Assembly (NCBI RefSeq): GCF_001261735.1
Contig: NZ_CVRP01000001.1
Span: 1-64,000, forward strand
DNA length: 64,000 nt
From: Dysgonomonas sp. BGC7
GTDB taxonomy: Bacteria; Bacteroidota; Bacteroidia; Bacteroidales; Dysgonomonadaceae
Direction: 5' to 3'
The notes beneath the pieces were generated by a model. It saw nothing but the letters and a program-made list of their open reading frames with translations. It made no database searches and was not told the DNA's origin. Position numbers and translations under genes: made by a program. Positions 26,695 through 34,390 of the stretch are shown in pieces; position 1 is the stretch's first letter, and every line of letters starts with the position of its first letter.

Positions 26695-27483
26695 ATGAAG
26701 AAGATAGGGTTTATTATATTTTTTGCGACTATTGCTGTTAGCTTGTTTGCCCAAAAGGAGGCAAGAAAAGCTGTAAGGGCAGGTAACAATGCCTATAACG
26801 AACAGAGATATGGAGGAGCACAGGCCGAATACGAAAAAGCTTTGACGGCTGATGCAGCCTCGAAAGAAGCTTCATACAATCTGGCCAATACATTGTATAA
26901 GCAACAGCGCTGGGATGATGCTCTTAAAGAATATCAACATTATCTTACATTGGAAAATCAAAATCCGACGAAAATGAGTGCCGCATGGAGCAATATGGGA
27001 AATACATTCTTGAAGAAAAAAGCAAACGAAAAAGGACAGGCTGGAGCAATGCAAGGACAGCAACCTCAAGGAGGAGGGCAACAACAGCAGGCCGACAATC
27101 TGAAACAGTCGATGGAGGCGTATAAAAATGCATTACGTTTGAATCCTCAGGATAATGAAACCCGTTACAATCTGGCTGTGGTGCAAAAAATGATAAAAGA
27201 TAAGGAGGATCAGAACAAAGACCAGAATCAGAATAAGGATCAAAAACAGGATCAGAAGCAAGACCAAAATAAAGATCAGAACAAGGATCAAAAGCAAGAT
27301 CCTAAGCAAAATAAACAAGACCAAAAGCAAGATCAGAATCAGATGTCGCAAGACAATATACAGCAGATCTTGCAAGCTATAGAACAAGACGAAAAAGAAA
27401 CTCAAGAACGAGTAAAACAAGCTAAGGCTCAAGAACGGAAGCAAAAAAATCAAGATAATAGAAAACAAAATAAAGACTGGTGA
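26695..27483 (+). CDS. batC: BatC, TPR protein with a Gln/Lys/Asp repeat tail
   Basis: A 262-residue secreted or periplasmic protein with a signal peptide (about 1-19, ending SLFAQ). TPR-type repeats at about 28-105 and 135-166 (AYKNALRLNPQDNETRYNLA) likely bind BatA/BatB. Residues 121-132 are Gly/Gln-rich, and residues about 170-218 are an almost pure run of D, Q, N and K built from a DQNK/DQKQ unit. The C terminus is a charged helix. Its stop overlaps the next start by one base (TGATG). Confidence 0.92.
   Translation: MKKIGFIIFFATIAVSLFAQKEARKAVRAGNNAYNEQRYGGAQAEYEKALTADAASKEASYNLANTLYKQQRWDDALKEYQHYLTLENQNPTKMSAAWSNMGNTFLKKKANEKGQAGAMQGQQPQGGGQQQQADNLKQSMEAYKNALRLNPQDNETRYNLAVVQKMIKDKEDQNKDQNQNKDQKQDQKQDQNKDQNKDQKQDPKQNKQDQKQDQNQMSQDNIQQILQAIEQDEKETQERVKQAKAQERKQKNQDNRKQNKDW
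27202..27348 (+). repeat. low-complexity repeat within batC
   Basis: About 147 bp of degenerate tandem units such as GATCAGAAC and AAGCAAGAT encode alternating Asp/Gln/Asn/Lys. The purine-rich strand is coding, and the repeat also creates a long open antisense frame. Confidence 0.8.
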
Positions 27484-28349
27484 TGATGCGGAAAATGTAT
27501 TATAATGATGTTGTTCTACGGATATCACTTATAATTGCTTTTTTATCAGTTTCATTATTTGCTGTTTATAGTCAGGAGCAAGAAACAAAAGTCAGAATAA
27601 TAATAAAAGCACCCGAAGAGATATTGGTTGGTGAACAATTTAGGGTCGACTATATAATAGAGGGAGATACCCAAGTGCAGGAAACTATTATGTTTAAGAA
27701 TATGAATGGTTTCAAAATACTGCATGGTCCATCAGTTTCTACGTCTTCGTCTGTTCGTTTTAGTCAGGGGAGACGTTTGACAACATACCGTACGACATCT
27801 ACTTACTATCTCGAAGCTCAAAAGGAAGGAGCATACCCTCTACCTAGAGCTGAGATAAAAGTAGAAGGACGGAAATACAGATCGGATATCTCTAAAATAA
27901 GAGTTATCTCTCCGAAAGAGAAAGCGGAGGAGGTCGACGCATTTGTAAAAACAATTATTTCCAAGCCTCGTGTAAATGTTTCAGATACATTGACTCTTAC
28001 ATACCGGCTGTATACTACAAAAGAAATAAGGCGAATAATCAGTTCCGACTTCCCTACTATCAGCAGCTTTTATTCTACTAATATAACCCGTTCCCGTCAA
28101 ACGTTTTCAGAAGAAAAAATTAATGGGAGAGTATATAAAGTGGTAGATATTCGTGTTCTTATTCTTCAGCCGCAGAGAGTCGGGCAATTTGTTATTCCCG
28201 AAGGACAGATTGTATTGGAGTATTCAACTCCTACCGGGCGTCGTGTAAGAGATATTTGGGGCGATGTGTATGATGAAGCTATAAGAAGTGATAAAACTCT
28301 GAAGATAGACTCTGTAAAAATAGCAGTTCAGAACTTGCAGATAATATAA
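27483..28349 (+). CDS. short BatD-like protein (extra copy)
   Basis: A 288-residue protein with a signal peptide (about 5-31) and BatD N-terminal features: APEEILVGEQFRVDYIIEG, MNGFKILHGPSVSTSSSVR and YYLEAQKEGAYPLPRAEIKV. These parallel the downstream full-length BatD (DIKGFDVLYGPSVSQ, EGTFTLPAASIKV). It ends after the second beta domain (ILQPQRVGQFVIPEG) and has no membrane helix or cytoplasmic domain. It may be a partial tandem duplicate retained as a periplasmic subunit. The frame is intact with no sign of decay. The ATG at 27483 overlaps the batC stop. Confidence 0.85.
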   Translation: MMRKMYYNDVVLRISLIIAFLSVSLFAVYSQEQETKVRIIIKAPEEILVGEQFRVDYIIEGDTQVQETIMFKNMNGFKILHGPSVSTSSSVRFSQGRRLTTYRTTSTYYLEAQKEGAYPLPRAEIKVEGRKYRSDISKIRVISPKEKAEEVDAFVKTIISKPRVNVSDTLTLTYRLYTTKEIRRIISSDFPTISSFYSTNITRSRQTFSEEKINGRVYKVVDIRVLILQPQRVGQFVIPEGQIVLEYSTPTGRRVRDIWGDVYDEAIRSDKTLKIDSVKIAVQNLQII

Positions 28350-28421
28350 AGTTGCTATTTTTGCGTCTGATTAGATAAAACTAACAATGGTGAAAGAAAT
28401 ATATAAAATTATATTAGGGTA

Positions 28422-30254
28422 ATGAAAAAGTATTGGTTTTTATTGATATTATTACTCATAAGTGTTCCTAAGATATTTGCCGATGATGTAACCTTTGTTA
28501 TCAGTGCTCCGGGAAGTACTGTTAAGGGTGCTCAAATACAGCTTCAATATGTATTAAAAGGGGGACAGGGGCAGAATATTCAGGTGCCAAGTGATATCAA
28601 AGGATTTGATGTCCTCTATGGCCCATCAGTGTCTCAGATGTATAGTTCTTCCAATATAAACGGAAAGGTTACCTCTGAGAGTAACACAACTTATACTTAT
28701 TTGCTTATGGCAAAAGAAGAGGGAACCTTTACCTTACCGGCAGCCAGTATAAAGGTGGGAGGGAGTAATTATAAGTCAAACACAACTCAAATTAAAGTTT
28801 TGCCTCCCGACAAAAACGCGCAGCCTCAACAAGCAGGCAGACAGCCTCAGGCCACTACCTCTACTTCTACAGCAGCCAGTGTGAGTTCCTCTGATATTTT
28901 TGTAAGAATCATTTTATCTAAGTCGAGAGTAAAAGAGCAGGAGGCGGTTACAGCTACTTTTCGTTTATATTCCACTTTGGATATTATGTATTTTTCTGAT
29001 GCCAAATTTCCTGAATTTGAAGGGTTTATGACAGAGGAATTTGAGATCTCACGCAACCAGCAGATTGGGATGGAGCATTATCAAGGGCGAAATTATTATA
29101 CAGTCGATTTCAAAAAAACACTTCTTTTCCCTCAGCGATCGGGTAAAATTACAATACCTAGCGGAACGGTAGAAGCTGTAATTCGTGTTCCTTCCGGGAA
29201 AAAGGTACAGACATTCTTTGGTCCTCAGGAAGTGATGACAGAAACTAAAAAGGTAATGAGAACTAATCCACTGACTTTGGATGTGTCTCCTCTTCCTGTT
29301 CAGAATAAACCACTCAATTTCTCAGGAGCTGTTGGTAATTTTGCGTTTACTCCGACCATATCTTCACAGAAGATGAAGGCGAACGATGCTGTTACCATAA
29401 AGTTGGATATTACAGGAACAGGAAATCTGAAGCTGATAAAAAATCCGGAAATAAAATTCCCGAAAGATATTGAAACCTACGATCCTCAGGTGAAGAATAA
29501 CTTTAAACTGACAGAAAACGGTCTGGCAGGAACTAAGTCTATTGAATATATGTTCATACCTCGCTATCCGGGTAATTTTACAATACCGGCCATAGAATTT
29601 TCATATTTCGATACTAAATCAAATTCGTATAAGACTTTATCATCCCCTTCTTATACCCTGGATGTGGATAAAGACCCCAATGCCGGAAAAAACGTATCGA
29701 CCAGTTATTCGAACCAAAAAGAGTTGGAAGTAGATCAGGATATTCGTTATCTAAAGACAGGTGAGTTCTCATTCAAGAAATCACAGGACTTTATAGCAGG
29801 CTCTGCTTCTTACTTGTTATGGTATATTATTCCGACTGTTCTCTTCGCTACGTTTTTTATAATCTACAGAAAACAGATACGTGCCAATGCAGATATTGCT
29901 ATGATGCGTACCAAGAAAGCGAATAAGGTGGCAACGAAACGCTTGAAACTGGCTAAACAATATTTGCAGACAGGTAAGCAGGATAATTTCTACGAGGAAA
30001 TATTACGTGCTGTGTGGGGCTATTTAAGTGATAAATTGACTATACCTGTGGCCGATCTGAACAGAGAGAATATAGAAGCCGAACTTTTGAAATATGGGGT
30101 AGGAGCCGATCTGATAGCTCAGTTTATCGGAGTTCTTGATACTGGCGAGTTTGCTCGTTACGCGCCTTCTCAGTCGGCAGATATGAATAATCTGTACAAC
30201 GAGACGGTAGATGCTATCGGAAAAATGGAAAGTACAATTAAAATAATAAAATAA
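28422..30254 (+). CDS. batD: BatD, oxygen-tolerance membrane protein
   Basis: A 610-residue BatD-family protein. A signal peptide (about 1-21) is followed by several periplasmic beta-sandwich domains (about 25-455). One membrane helix lies near 463-485 (YLLWYIIPTVLFATFFIIY). A cytoplasmic helical domain follows (YEEILRAVWGYLSDKLTIP). A Gln/Thr/Ser-rich linker is present near 130-148. It is preceded by a shorter paralogue and followed nine bases later by batE. Confidence 0.93.
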   Translation: MKKYWFLLILLLISVPKIFADDVTFVISAPGSTVKGAQIQLQYVLKGGQGQNIQVPSDIKGFDVLYGPSVSQMYSSSNINGKVTSESNTTYTYLLMAKEEGTFTLPAASIKVGGSNYKSNTTQIKVLPPDKNAQPQQAGRQPQATTSTSTAASVSSSDIFVRIILSKSRVKEQEAVTATFRLYSTLDIMYFSDAKFPEFEGFMTEEFEISRNQQIGMEHYQGRNYYTVDFKKTLLFPQRSGKITIPSGTVEAVIRVPSGKKVQTFFGPQEVMTETKKVMRTNPLTLDVSPLPVQNKPLNFSGAVGNFAFTPTISSQKMKANDAVTIKLDITGTGNLKLIKNPEIKFPKDIETYDPQVKNNFKLTENGLAGTKSIEYMFIPRYPGNFTIPAIEFSYFDTKSNSYKTLSSPSYTLDVDKDPNAGKNVSTSYSNQKELEVDQDIRYLKTGEFSFKKSQDFIAGSASYLLWYIIPTVLFATFFIIYRKQIRANADIAMMRTKKANKVATKRLKLAKQYLQTGKQDNFYEEILRAVWGYLSDKLTIPVADLNRENIEAELLKYGVGADLIAQFIGVLDTGEFARYAPSQSADMNNLYNETVDAIGKMESTIKIIK

Positions 30255-30263
30255 GGTTGTCTA

Positions 30264-31103
30264 ATGAAACGGTTTGTATTATTCACTTTCTTCATATTGT
30301 TTTGTTTTGCAGTTGTCAATGCACAAGACTCTATTCCCCAATCGAATGTAAATGATTCGATAAAAGCTATTGTAGACAAGCATAATACTGAGGGAGAAAT
30401 GACCGGAGTAAACGGTCTAGCAACTACAGCGTATAATGAAGGTAAGTTTCATGAAGCTATAGCCATTCTTGAAAAGACAGGAAAAGAAGAATTAGCGAAA
30501 GGTAATGAATCTGCGGATTTATATTATAATCTTGGAAATGCATATTTTAGAATCAACGATTTGGCTAATGCCCGCTTAAACTACGAACGAGCTCTTCTTC
30601 TGGCTCCAGGAGATAAAGATATTAAGCATAATATAGATTATCTGTTGACTAAGGTAGAGGATAAGATTCTGGTTGCTGATACCTTCTTTCTTAATATTTG
30701 GTTTAGAGTAGTTCAGAATATTTTGAGTTCCGATGGCTGGGCTGTTTTGGCTATAGCCTCGTTCCTTGTATTTATAGCAGGTTTAGTCTTTTTCTTCTTT
30801 AGCAAAAGTATTGTTGTCAAAAAAGGTGCTTTCTATGTAGGCTTGGTTTCATTAGTAATTGTTATATTCGCAAATATATTTGTATTTAAGCAGAAAAATA
30901 AAATAGAACATAGAGATACAGCTGTTATAATGGTCGGTTCGGTTCCAGCGTTGAGCTCTCCCGATATTAATAGTAAAGAGCTTTTTATTTTACATTCCGG
31001 TACCAAAGTTTCAGTGACAAAAGAAGATCGTAACTGGTTTGAGATAGAAATTGATAATGGCAGTGTAGGATGGATTTCACGAGACAAACTTGAAATAATA
31101 TAA
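30264..31103 (+). CDS. batE: BatE, TPR and SH3-like membrane protein
   Basis: A 279-residue protein with a signal peptide (about 1-21). TPR repeats at about 48-125 (DLYYNLGNAYFRINDLANAR) are followed by two membrane helices at about 156-178 and 190-208. A C-terminal SH3-like domain (LFILHSGTKVSVTKEDRNWFEIEIDNG, in parts, then GWISRDKLEII) closes it. It is the last gene of the canonical Bat set. Confidence 0.92.
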   Translation: MKRFVLFTFFILFCFAVVNAQDSIPQSNVNDSIKAIVDKHNTEGEMTGVNGLATTAYNEGKFHEAIAILEKTGKEELAKGNESADLYYNLGNAYFRINDLANARLNYERALLLAPGDKDIKHNIDYLLTKVEDKILVADTFFLNIWFRVVQNILSSDGWAVLAIASFLVFIAGLVFFFFSKSIVVKKGAFYVGLVSLVIVIFANIFVFKQKNKIEHRDTAVIMVGSVPALSSPDINSKELFILHSGTKVSVTKEDRNWFEIEIDNGSVGWISRDKLEII

Positions 31104-31142
31104 AGTTAGCAATGTTCGTATCTCCCTTAAATAAAACATAAC

Positions 31143-31832
31143 GTGGTAGAAAAAATCCTACCCTACGAAAGAGGGTTATTCCTTTGGCTGAATGAGCATC
31201 ATACCGATTATTGGGATGTCTTTATGTGGCTATATAGCGATAAGCACACTTGGTTGCCTTTAGCAGTAGCAGCGCTTATTATATTCGTGTTCAAAGTTAA
31301 ATGGAAAGAGGCTCTACTATTGATTATATGTGCGACTTTGGTTGGTGTAATGTGTGATTATGTATCAGCCAATCTTATCAAACCTTTTTTCGAGCGTTTA
31401 AGACCAACCCACCATCCTGATTTCTCTGCTTTTGTCGAAACTGTGAGAGGTTATAGAGGAGGCCGTTATGGCTTTATTTCTAATCATGCAGCAAATGGAT
31501 TTGGTATTGTTGTATTTACATCTCTATTATTCCGATATAGGTATTTTACTCTTACTATGTTTTTGTGGGCAACAATGACTGCATATTCACGAGTGTATTT
31601 AGGAGTGCATTTTATTTCAGATGTTGTAGGGGGTGCGATGTGGGGCGGTCTAATAGGTGTTCTGGTCTATTATATTTATTTAACCTCTCGTCAATATATC
31701 CTCAAGGTTCCCAAGGAAGAACTGAAACAGCCTGTCTTTTCAAAGAACAGAGCTTATGTTCTTATGGTGACAATAGCTCTTACCATAATTTATATTGCAA
31801 TATATAGTGCTTTATTTGATATTCCTTATTGA
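31143..31832 (+). CDS. PAP2 family phosphatase
   Basis: A 229-residue integral membrane phosphatase. The three motifs are KPFFERLRP (KxxxxxxRP), SNHAANGFG (the usual PSGH region) and SRVYLGVHFISDVVGG. The likely substrate is undecaprenyl pyrophosphate or another lipid phosphate. The start is a GTG at 31143; no in-frame ATG lies upstream and the next Met is too deep. It follows batE by about 40 bp and may be co-transcribed. Confidence 0.9.
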   Translation: MVEKILPYERGLFLWLNEHHTDYWDVFMWLYSDKHTWLPLAVAALIIFVFKVKWKEALLLIICATLVGVMCDYVSANLIKPFFERLRPTHHPDFSAFVETVRGYRGGRYGFISNHAANGFGIVVFTSLLFRYRYFTLTMFLWATMTAYSRVYLGVHFISDVVGGAMWGGLIGVLVYYIYLTSRQYILKVPKEELKQPVFSKNRAYVLMVTIALTIIYIAIYSALFDIPY

Positions 31833-31911
31833 AAGCCATTGTTTTTCAAAAAAGAATTTTATAACTTTAGAACATATTCCTAATCAATGTACCATTTAAA
31901 ACTTAGAGAGT

Positions 31912-32166
31912 ATGACTAAAGTTATTTCATTTTCAGAGCTTCGCAAAATAAAAGACAACTTGCCAGACGGAAGTGTACATAAAATTGCCGAAACGCTACA
32001 AGTTCCGGTAGAAACTGTTTGGAACTATTTCGGTGGTCATAGTTATGAAAAGGGTCAGAGTTGTGGTGTACATATAGAACCCGGCCCCGATGGTGGATTT
32101 GTCTCGTTAGATGACACTACTATTTTAGATATGGCTTTAGAACTCATCGAGGTAAAAGAAGTCTAA
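31912..32166 (+). CDS. small conserved protein, putative DNA-binding
   Basis: An 84-residue cytoplasmic protein. The N-terminal half reads like a helix-turn-helix (SVHKIAETLQVPVETVWNYF). The C-terminal half is acidic and carries GVHIEPGPDGGFVSLDDTTI. I recall similar small proteins in Bacteroidales annotated as DNA-binding, but no function is proven. It is followed by a perfect terminator, so it is an independent small transcript. Confidence 0.75.
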   Translation: MTKVISFSELRKIKDNLPDGSVHKIAETLQVPVETVWNYFGGHSYEKGQSCGVHIEPGPDGGFVSLDDTTILDMALELIEVKEV

Positions 32167-32179
32167 TGAAAAAAATAGG

Positions 32180-32210
32180 GAGATGAATACGTAAGTATTC
32201 ATCTCTTTTA
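32180..32210 (+). terminator. terminator after the small putative DNA-binding gene
   Basis: GAGATGAATAC at 32180-32190 pairs perfectly with GTATTCATCTC at 32195-32205 across a GTAA loop, followed by TTTTA. Confidence 0.88.
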
Positions 32211-32238
32211 CAATTGAGTAATAGTAATAGAAAATACA

Positions 32239-33363
32239 ATGATGGAGGATAAATTTGTAACCCTTGCTATTCATACCGACGAAAAGGCTCAAATACTGAA
32301 GGGGGTATTGGAAGGAGAAAACATAGAAGTGCACATTGATGGTGTCGATATAGATAATCCGAAGATTTCGTCAGGAGTTCGTATTCGTATAAAAGAATCG
32401 GATCTGCCTAAAGCTTTAAGTGTTGTAGAAAGTCGCCATCTGTTTAGTTATGATGAAGAGGAAACCTATAGGACGGATGACGGGCGCAGTCGCGTACTTA
32501 TTCCTGTCGACTTTTCCGACTATTCGTTGAAGGCATGTCGTATTGCTTTTAATTTGGCAAAAGAGCTTAATGCAAAGGTGAAGATATTACATGTTTACTT
32601 CAACCCTTATTATCCTACAGCTCTGCCTATGGCCGAGGCTTTTGCTTATCAGGGAAAAGAGGAGAAAGAATTTCAGAATGTAATAGAGAAAGTCAAGGAA
32701 AATATCCAACGGCTTTGTAATACAATAGATAAGAAGGTTTCTGAGGGTGAATTCCCTTTGGTAAACTATTCTTATGTGCTACGGGAAGGATTACCCGAAG
32801 AGGAGATTGTTACGTTTACAAAAGAATATAAGCCGGCTGTTATAGTAATGGGAACCAGAGGTAAGGATCAGAAAGATGCAGACCTTATAGGTAGTGTTAC
32901 TGCGGAGGTTATAGAAATGACACATGTTCCTCTGATTGCTATTCCGGAAAACACACCTTTTACTGATCTGAAGCAAGTGAAACATATTGCTTTTCTTACC
33001 AACTTCAGTCAACGAGATCTTGTCTCATTCGAATTGTTAGCTCAATTACTGAGGCCATACCATGATATTCGTATCTCTTTGACCCATATTTCCGTGAAAA
33101 AAGGAGATCAATGGGATGAGATAAAATTGGAAGGAATCAAAGCTTATTTCTCAAAGCAGTATCCAAATCTCAATTTAGATTACAAGCTTATTGATACGAG
33201 CGATATGCTAAAAAGCCTGGATGAGTATATAAAAAATGAGAAGATTCAGATATTGGCTCTGACTACAAGCAAACGTAATATTTTTGCTCGTATGTTCAGT
33301 CCTAGCATTTCCCGCAAAATGTTGTTTCACTCAGATACACCTCTGTTAGTTTTACGAGGCTGA
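32239..33363 (+). CDS. tandem universal stress protein with N-terminal DUF2007-like domain
   Basis: A 374-residue cytoplasmic protein. Residues about 1-70 (FVTLAIHTDEKAQILKGVLE, then VDIDNPKISSGVRIRI) resemble the DUF2007 putative signal-transducing fold. Two UspA units follow: the first at about 82-235 (VLIPVDFSDYSLKACRIAFN and GTRGKDQKDADLIGSVT), the second at about 250-374 (VKHIAFLTNFSQRD to PLLVLRG), which is more divergent. It may sense stress or bind a nucleotide. The first Usp has the G-x2-G-x9-G/S type ATP-loop region. Confidence 0.87.
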   Translation: MMEDKFVTLAIHTDEKAQILKGVLEGENIEVHIDGVDIDNPKISSGVRIRIKESDLPKALSVVESRHLFSYDEEETYRTDDGRSRVLIPVDFSDYSLKACRIAFNLAKELNAKVKILHVYFNPYYPTALPMAEAFAYQGKEEKEFQNVIEKVKENIQRLCNTIDKKVSEGEFPLVNYSYVLREGLPEEEIVTFTKEYKPAVIVMGTRGKDQKDADLIGSVTAEVIEMTHVPLIAIPENTPFTDLKQVKHIAFLTNFSQRDLVSFELLAQLLRPYHDIRISLTHISVKKGDQWDEIKLEGIKAYFSKQYPNLNLDYKLIDTSDMLKSLDEYIKNEKIQILALTTSKRNIFARMFSPSISRKMLFHSDTPLLVLRG

Positions 33364-33389
33364 AAAAATGACACAATTGATATATTTAA

Positions 33390-33431
33390 AAGTCTATTCA
33401 TTATCTTTGAAATAAATGAATAGGCTTTTTT
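33390..33431 (+). terminator. terminator after the universal stress gene
   Basis: AGTCTATTCATT at 33391-33402 pairs with AATGAATAGGCTT at 33415-33427 (one G-T wobble), then TTTTT. The loop holds a -7 box for the next gene. Confidence 0.75.
33402..33409 (+). promoter_or_regulatory. candidate -7 box nested in the terminator loop
   Basis: TATCTTTG, an exact TAnnTTTG match, lies at the loop of the preceding terminator and 25 bp before the next ATG. Confidence 0.4.
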
Positions 33432-33434
33432 ATA

Positions 33435-34304
33435 ATGATCAAATACTTTTCTTTTATACTTTTGTTTTTGTATTCAACATGGCTTTGTGCTACAGTGCAA
33501 GCGGATACTCTGCCAGTAAAGATTCCTGAAGGAGCCGTTCCCGTCAAAAGCTTTAAGAACAATATTATATTCCAAGCTCGCATAAATGATTCTATTCCTA
33601 TAAAAGCCTTATTCGATATTGGAGCGTGGGGGCTTGCTGTTCCTGAGAAATGGAGAAAAAATAAAGACAAACCAGAAAAATATGAGCAAATCCGTCTGGA
33701 GGTAGGTTCGTGGACTAAAACAATGTTTGCTACTTTTCTATTGGCAGATAGTCAGTTCCTTAATTGGTATGGAGATGACTGTGTCCTTCTCGGATGGGAT
33801 TTTTTTAATAGAAGGATAATTGAAGTGTCTTATAACTACCATTATGTAAAAGAGCTTACCCGTAGAGAATTAAATGAAATTTCAGGTTATGATGTTTTAA
33901 AGATAGAAAATAGGGGAAGGCGGCTTTTAGTGGATGGTGAAGTTATTATAGATGGTCAGAAGATTGCTGGCAAATATTGGCTCGATACAGGTCTTAATGG
34001 TACAATGTTCCTTGCACAAAATATTTTATCAAAATATGGCTTGAATGCAAAGCTTGTGAAATCGGGAAAGGCGAAGAATTTAGATTCTGATAAATCAAAA
34101 ATAAATCTCATAATGGCCGATACTATTCGAGTTGGTAATAGTATCCTTACAAGAAAAGATATTATTTTTTCTAATTCAGAATGGTTTGTGTTTAAAGAAA
34201 ATAATATTTATGTAGGACTTATCGGTAATCAGTTTTTTAAGAACTTTTCTGTTATTTTCGATTTCCAAGAAAATAATTTGTACCTCAAGCCCATCGAAAA
34301 CTGA
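33435..34304 (+). CDS. secreted retropepsin-like aspartic protease homologue
   Basis: A 289-residue protein with a signal peptide (about 1-23). It shows two Asp-x-Gly sites: D61-I-G in KALFDIGAWGLAVP and D184-T-G in YWLDTGLNGTMFL. Each is followed by a hydrophobic strand as in the two lobes of a pepsin-like fold. The first has Ile instead of Thr/Ser. A late GLIGNQFFKNFSVIFDFQENNLYL resembles the closing strand of bacterial aspartic-protease-like families. The substrate is unknown and activity is uncertain because of the DIG triad. Confidence 0.72.
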   Translation: MIKYFSFILLFLYSTWLCATVQADTLPVKIPEGAVPVKSFKNNIIFQARINDSIPIKALFDIGAWGLAVPEKWRKNKDKPEKYEQIRLEVGSWTKTMFATFLLADSQFLNWYGDDCVLLGWDFFNRRIIEVSYNYHYVKELTRRELNEISGYDVLKIENRGRRLLVDGEVIIDGQKIAGKYWLDTGLNGTMFLAQNILSKYGLNAKLVKSGKAKNLDSDKSKINLIMADTIRVGNSILTRKDIIFSNSEWFVFKENNIYVGLIGNQFFKNFSVIFDFQENNLYLKPIEN

Positions 34305-34390
34305 TTCTTCTTTTTATATTTATCATAGGTTGTGTATCTTTACAATATTGAAATTCCTTGCAAAAACACATAGAATAAAGAATTTTTAGA

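Noticed and set aside
27202-27348. Possible CRISPR-like array because of the periodic repeats
   Set aside because: The units are short, degenerate, in frame with batC and have no unique spacers; no cas gene is present.
27133-27528. A Leu/Ile-rich antisense frame over the batC repeat
   Set aside because: It looks like a multi-pass membrane protein, but its hydrophobicity is only the complement of the Asp/Gln/Lys repeat. No start context or homologue is evident.
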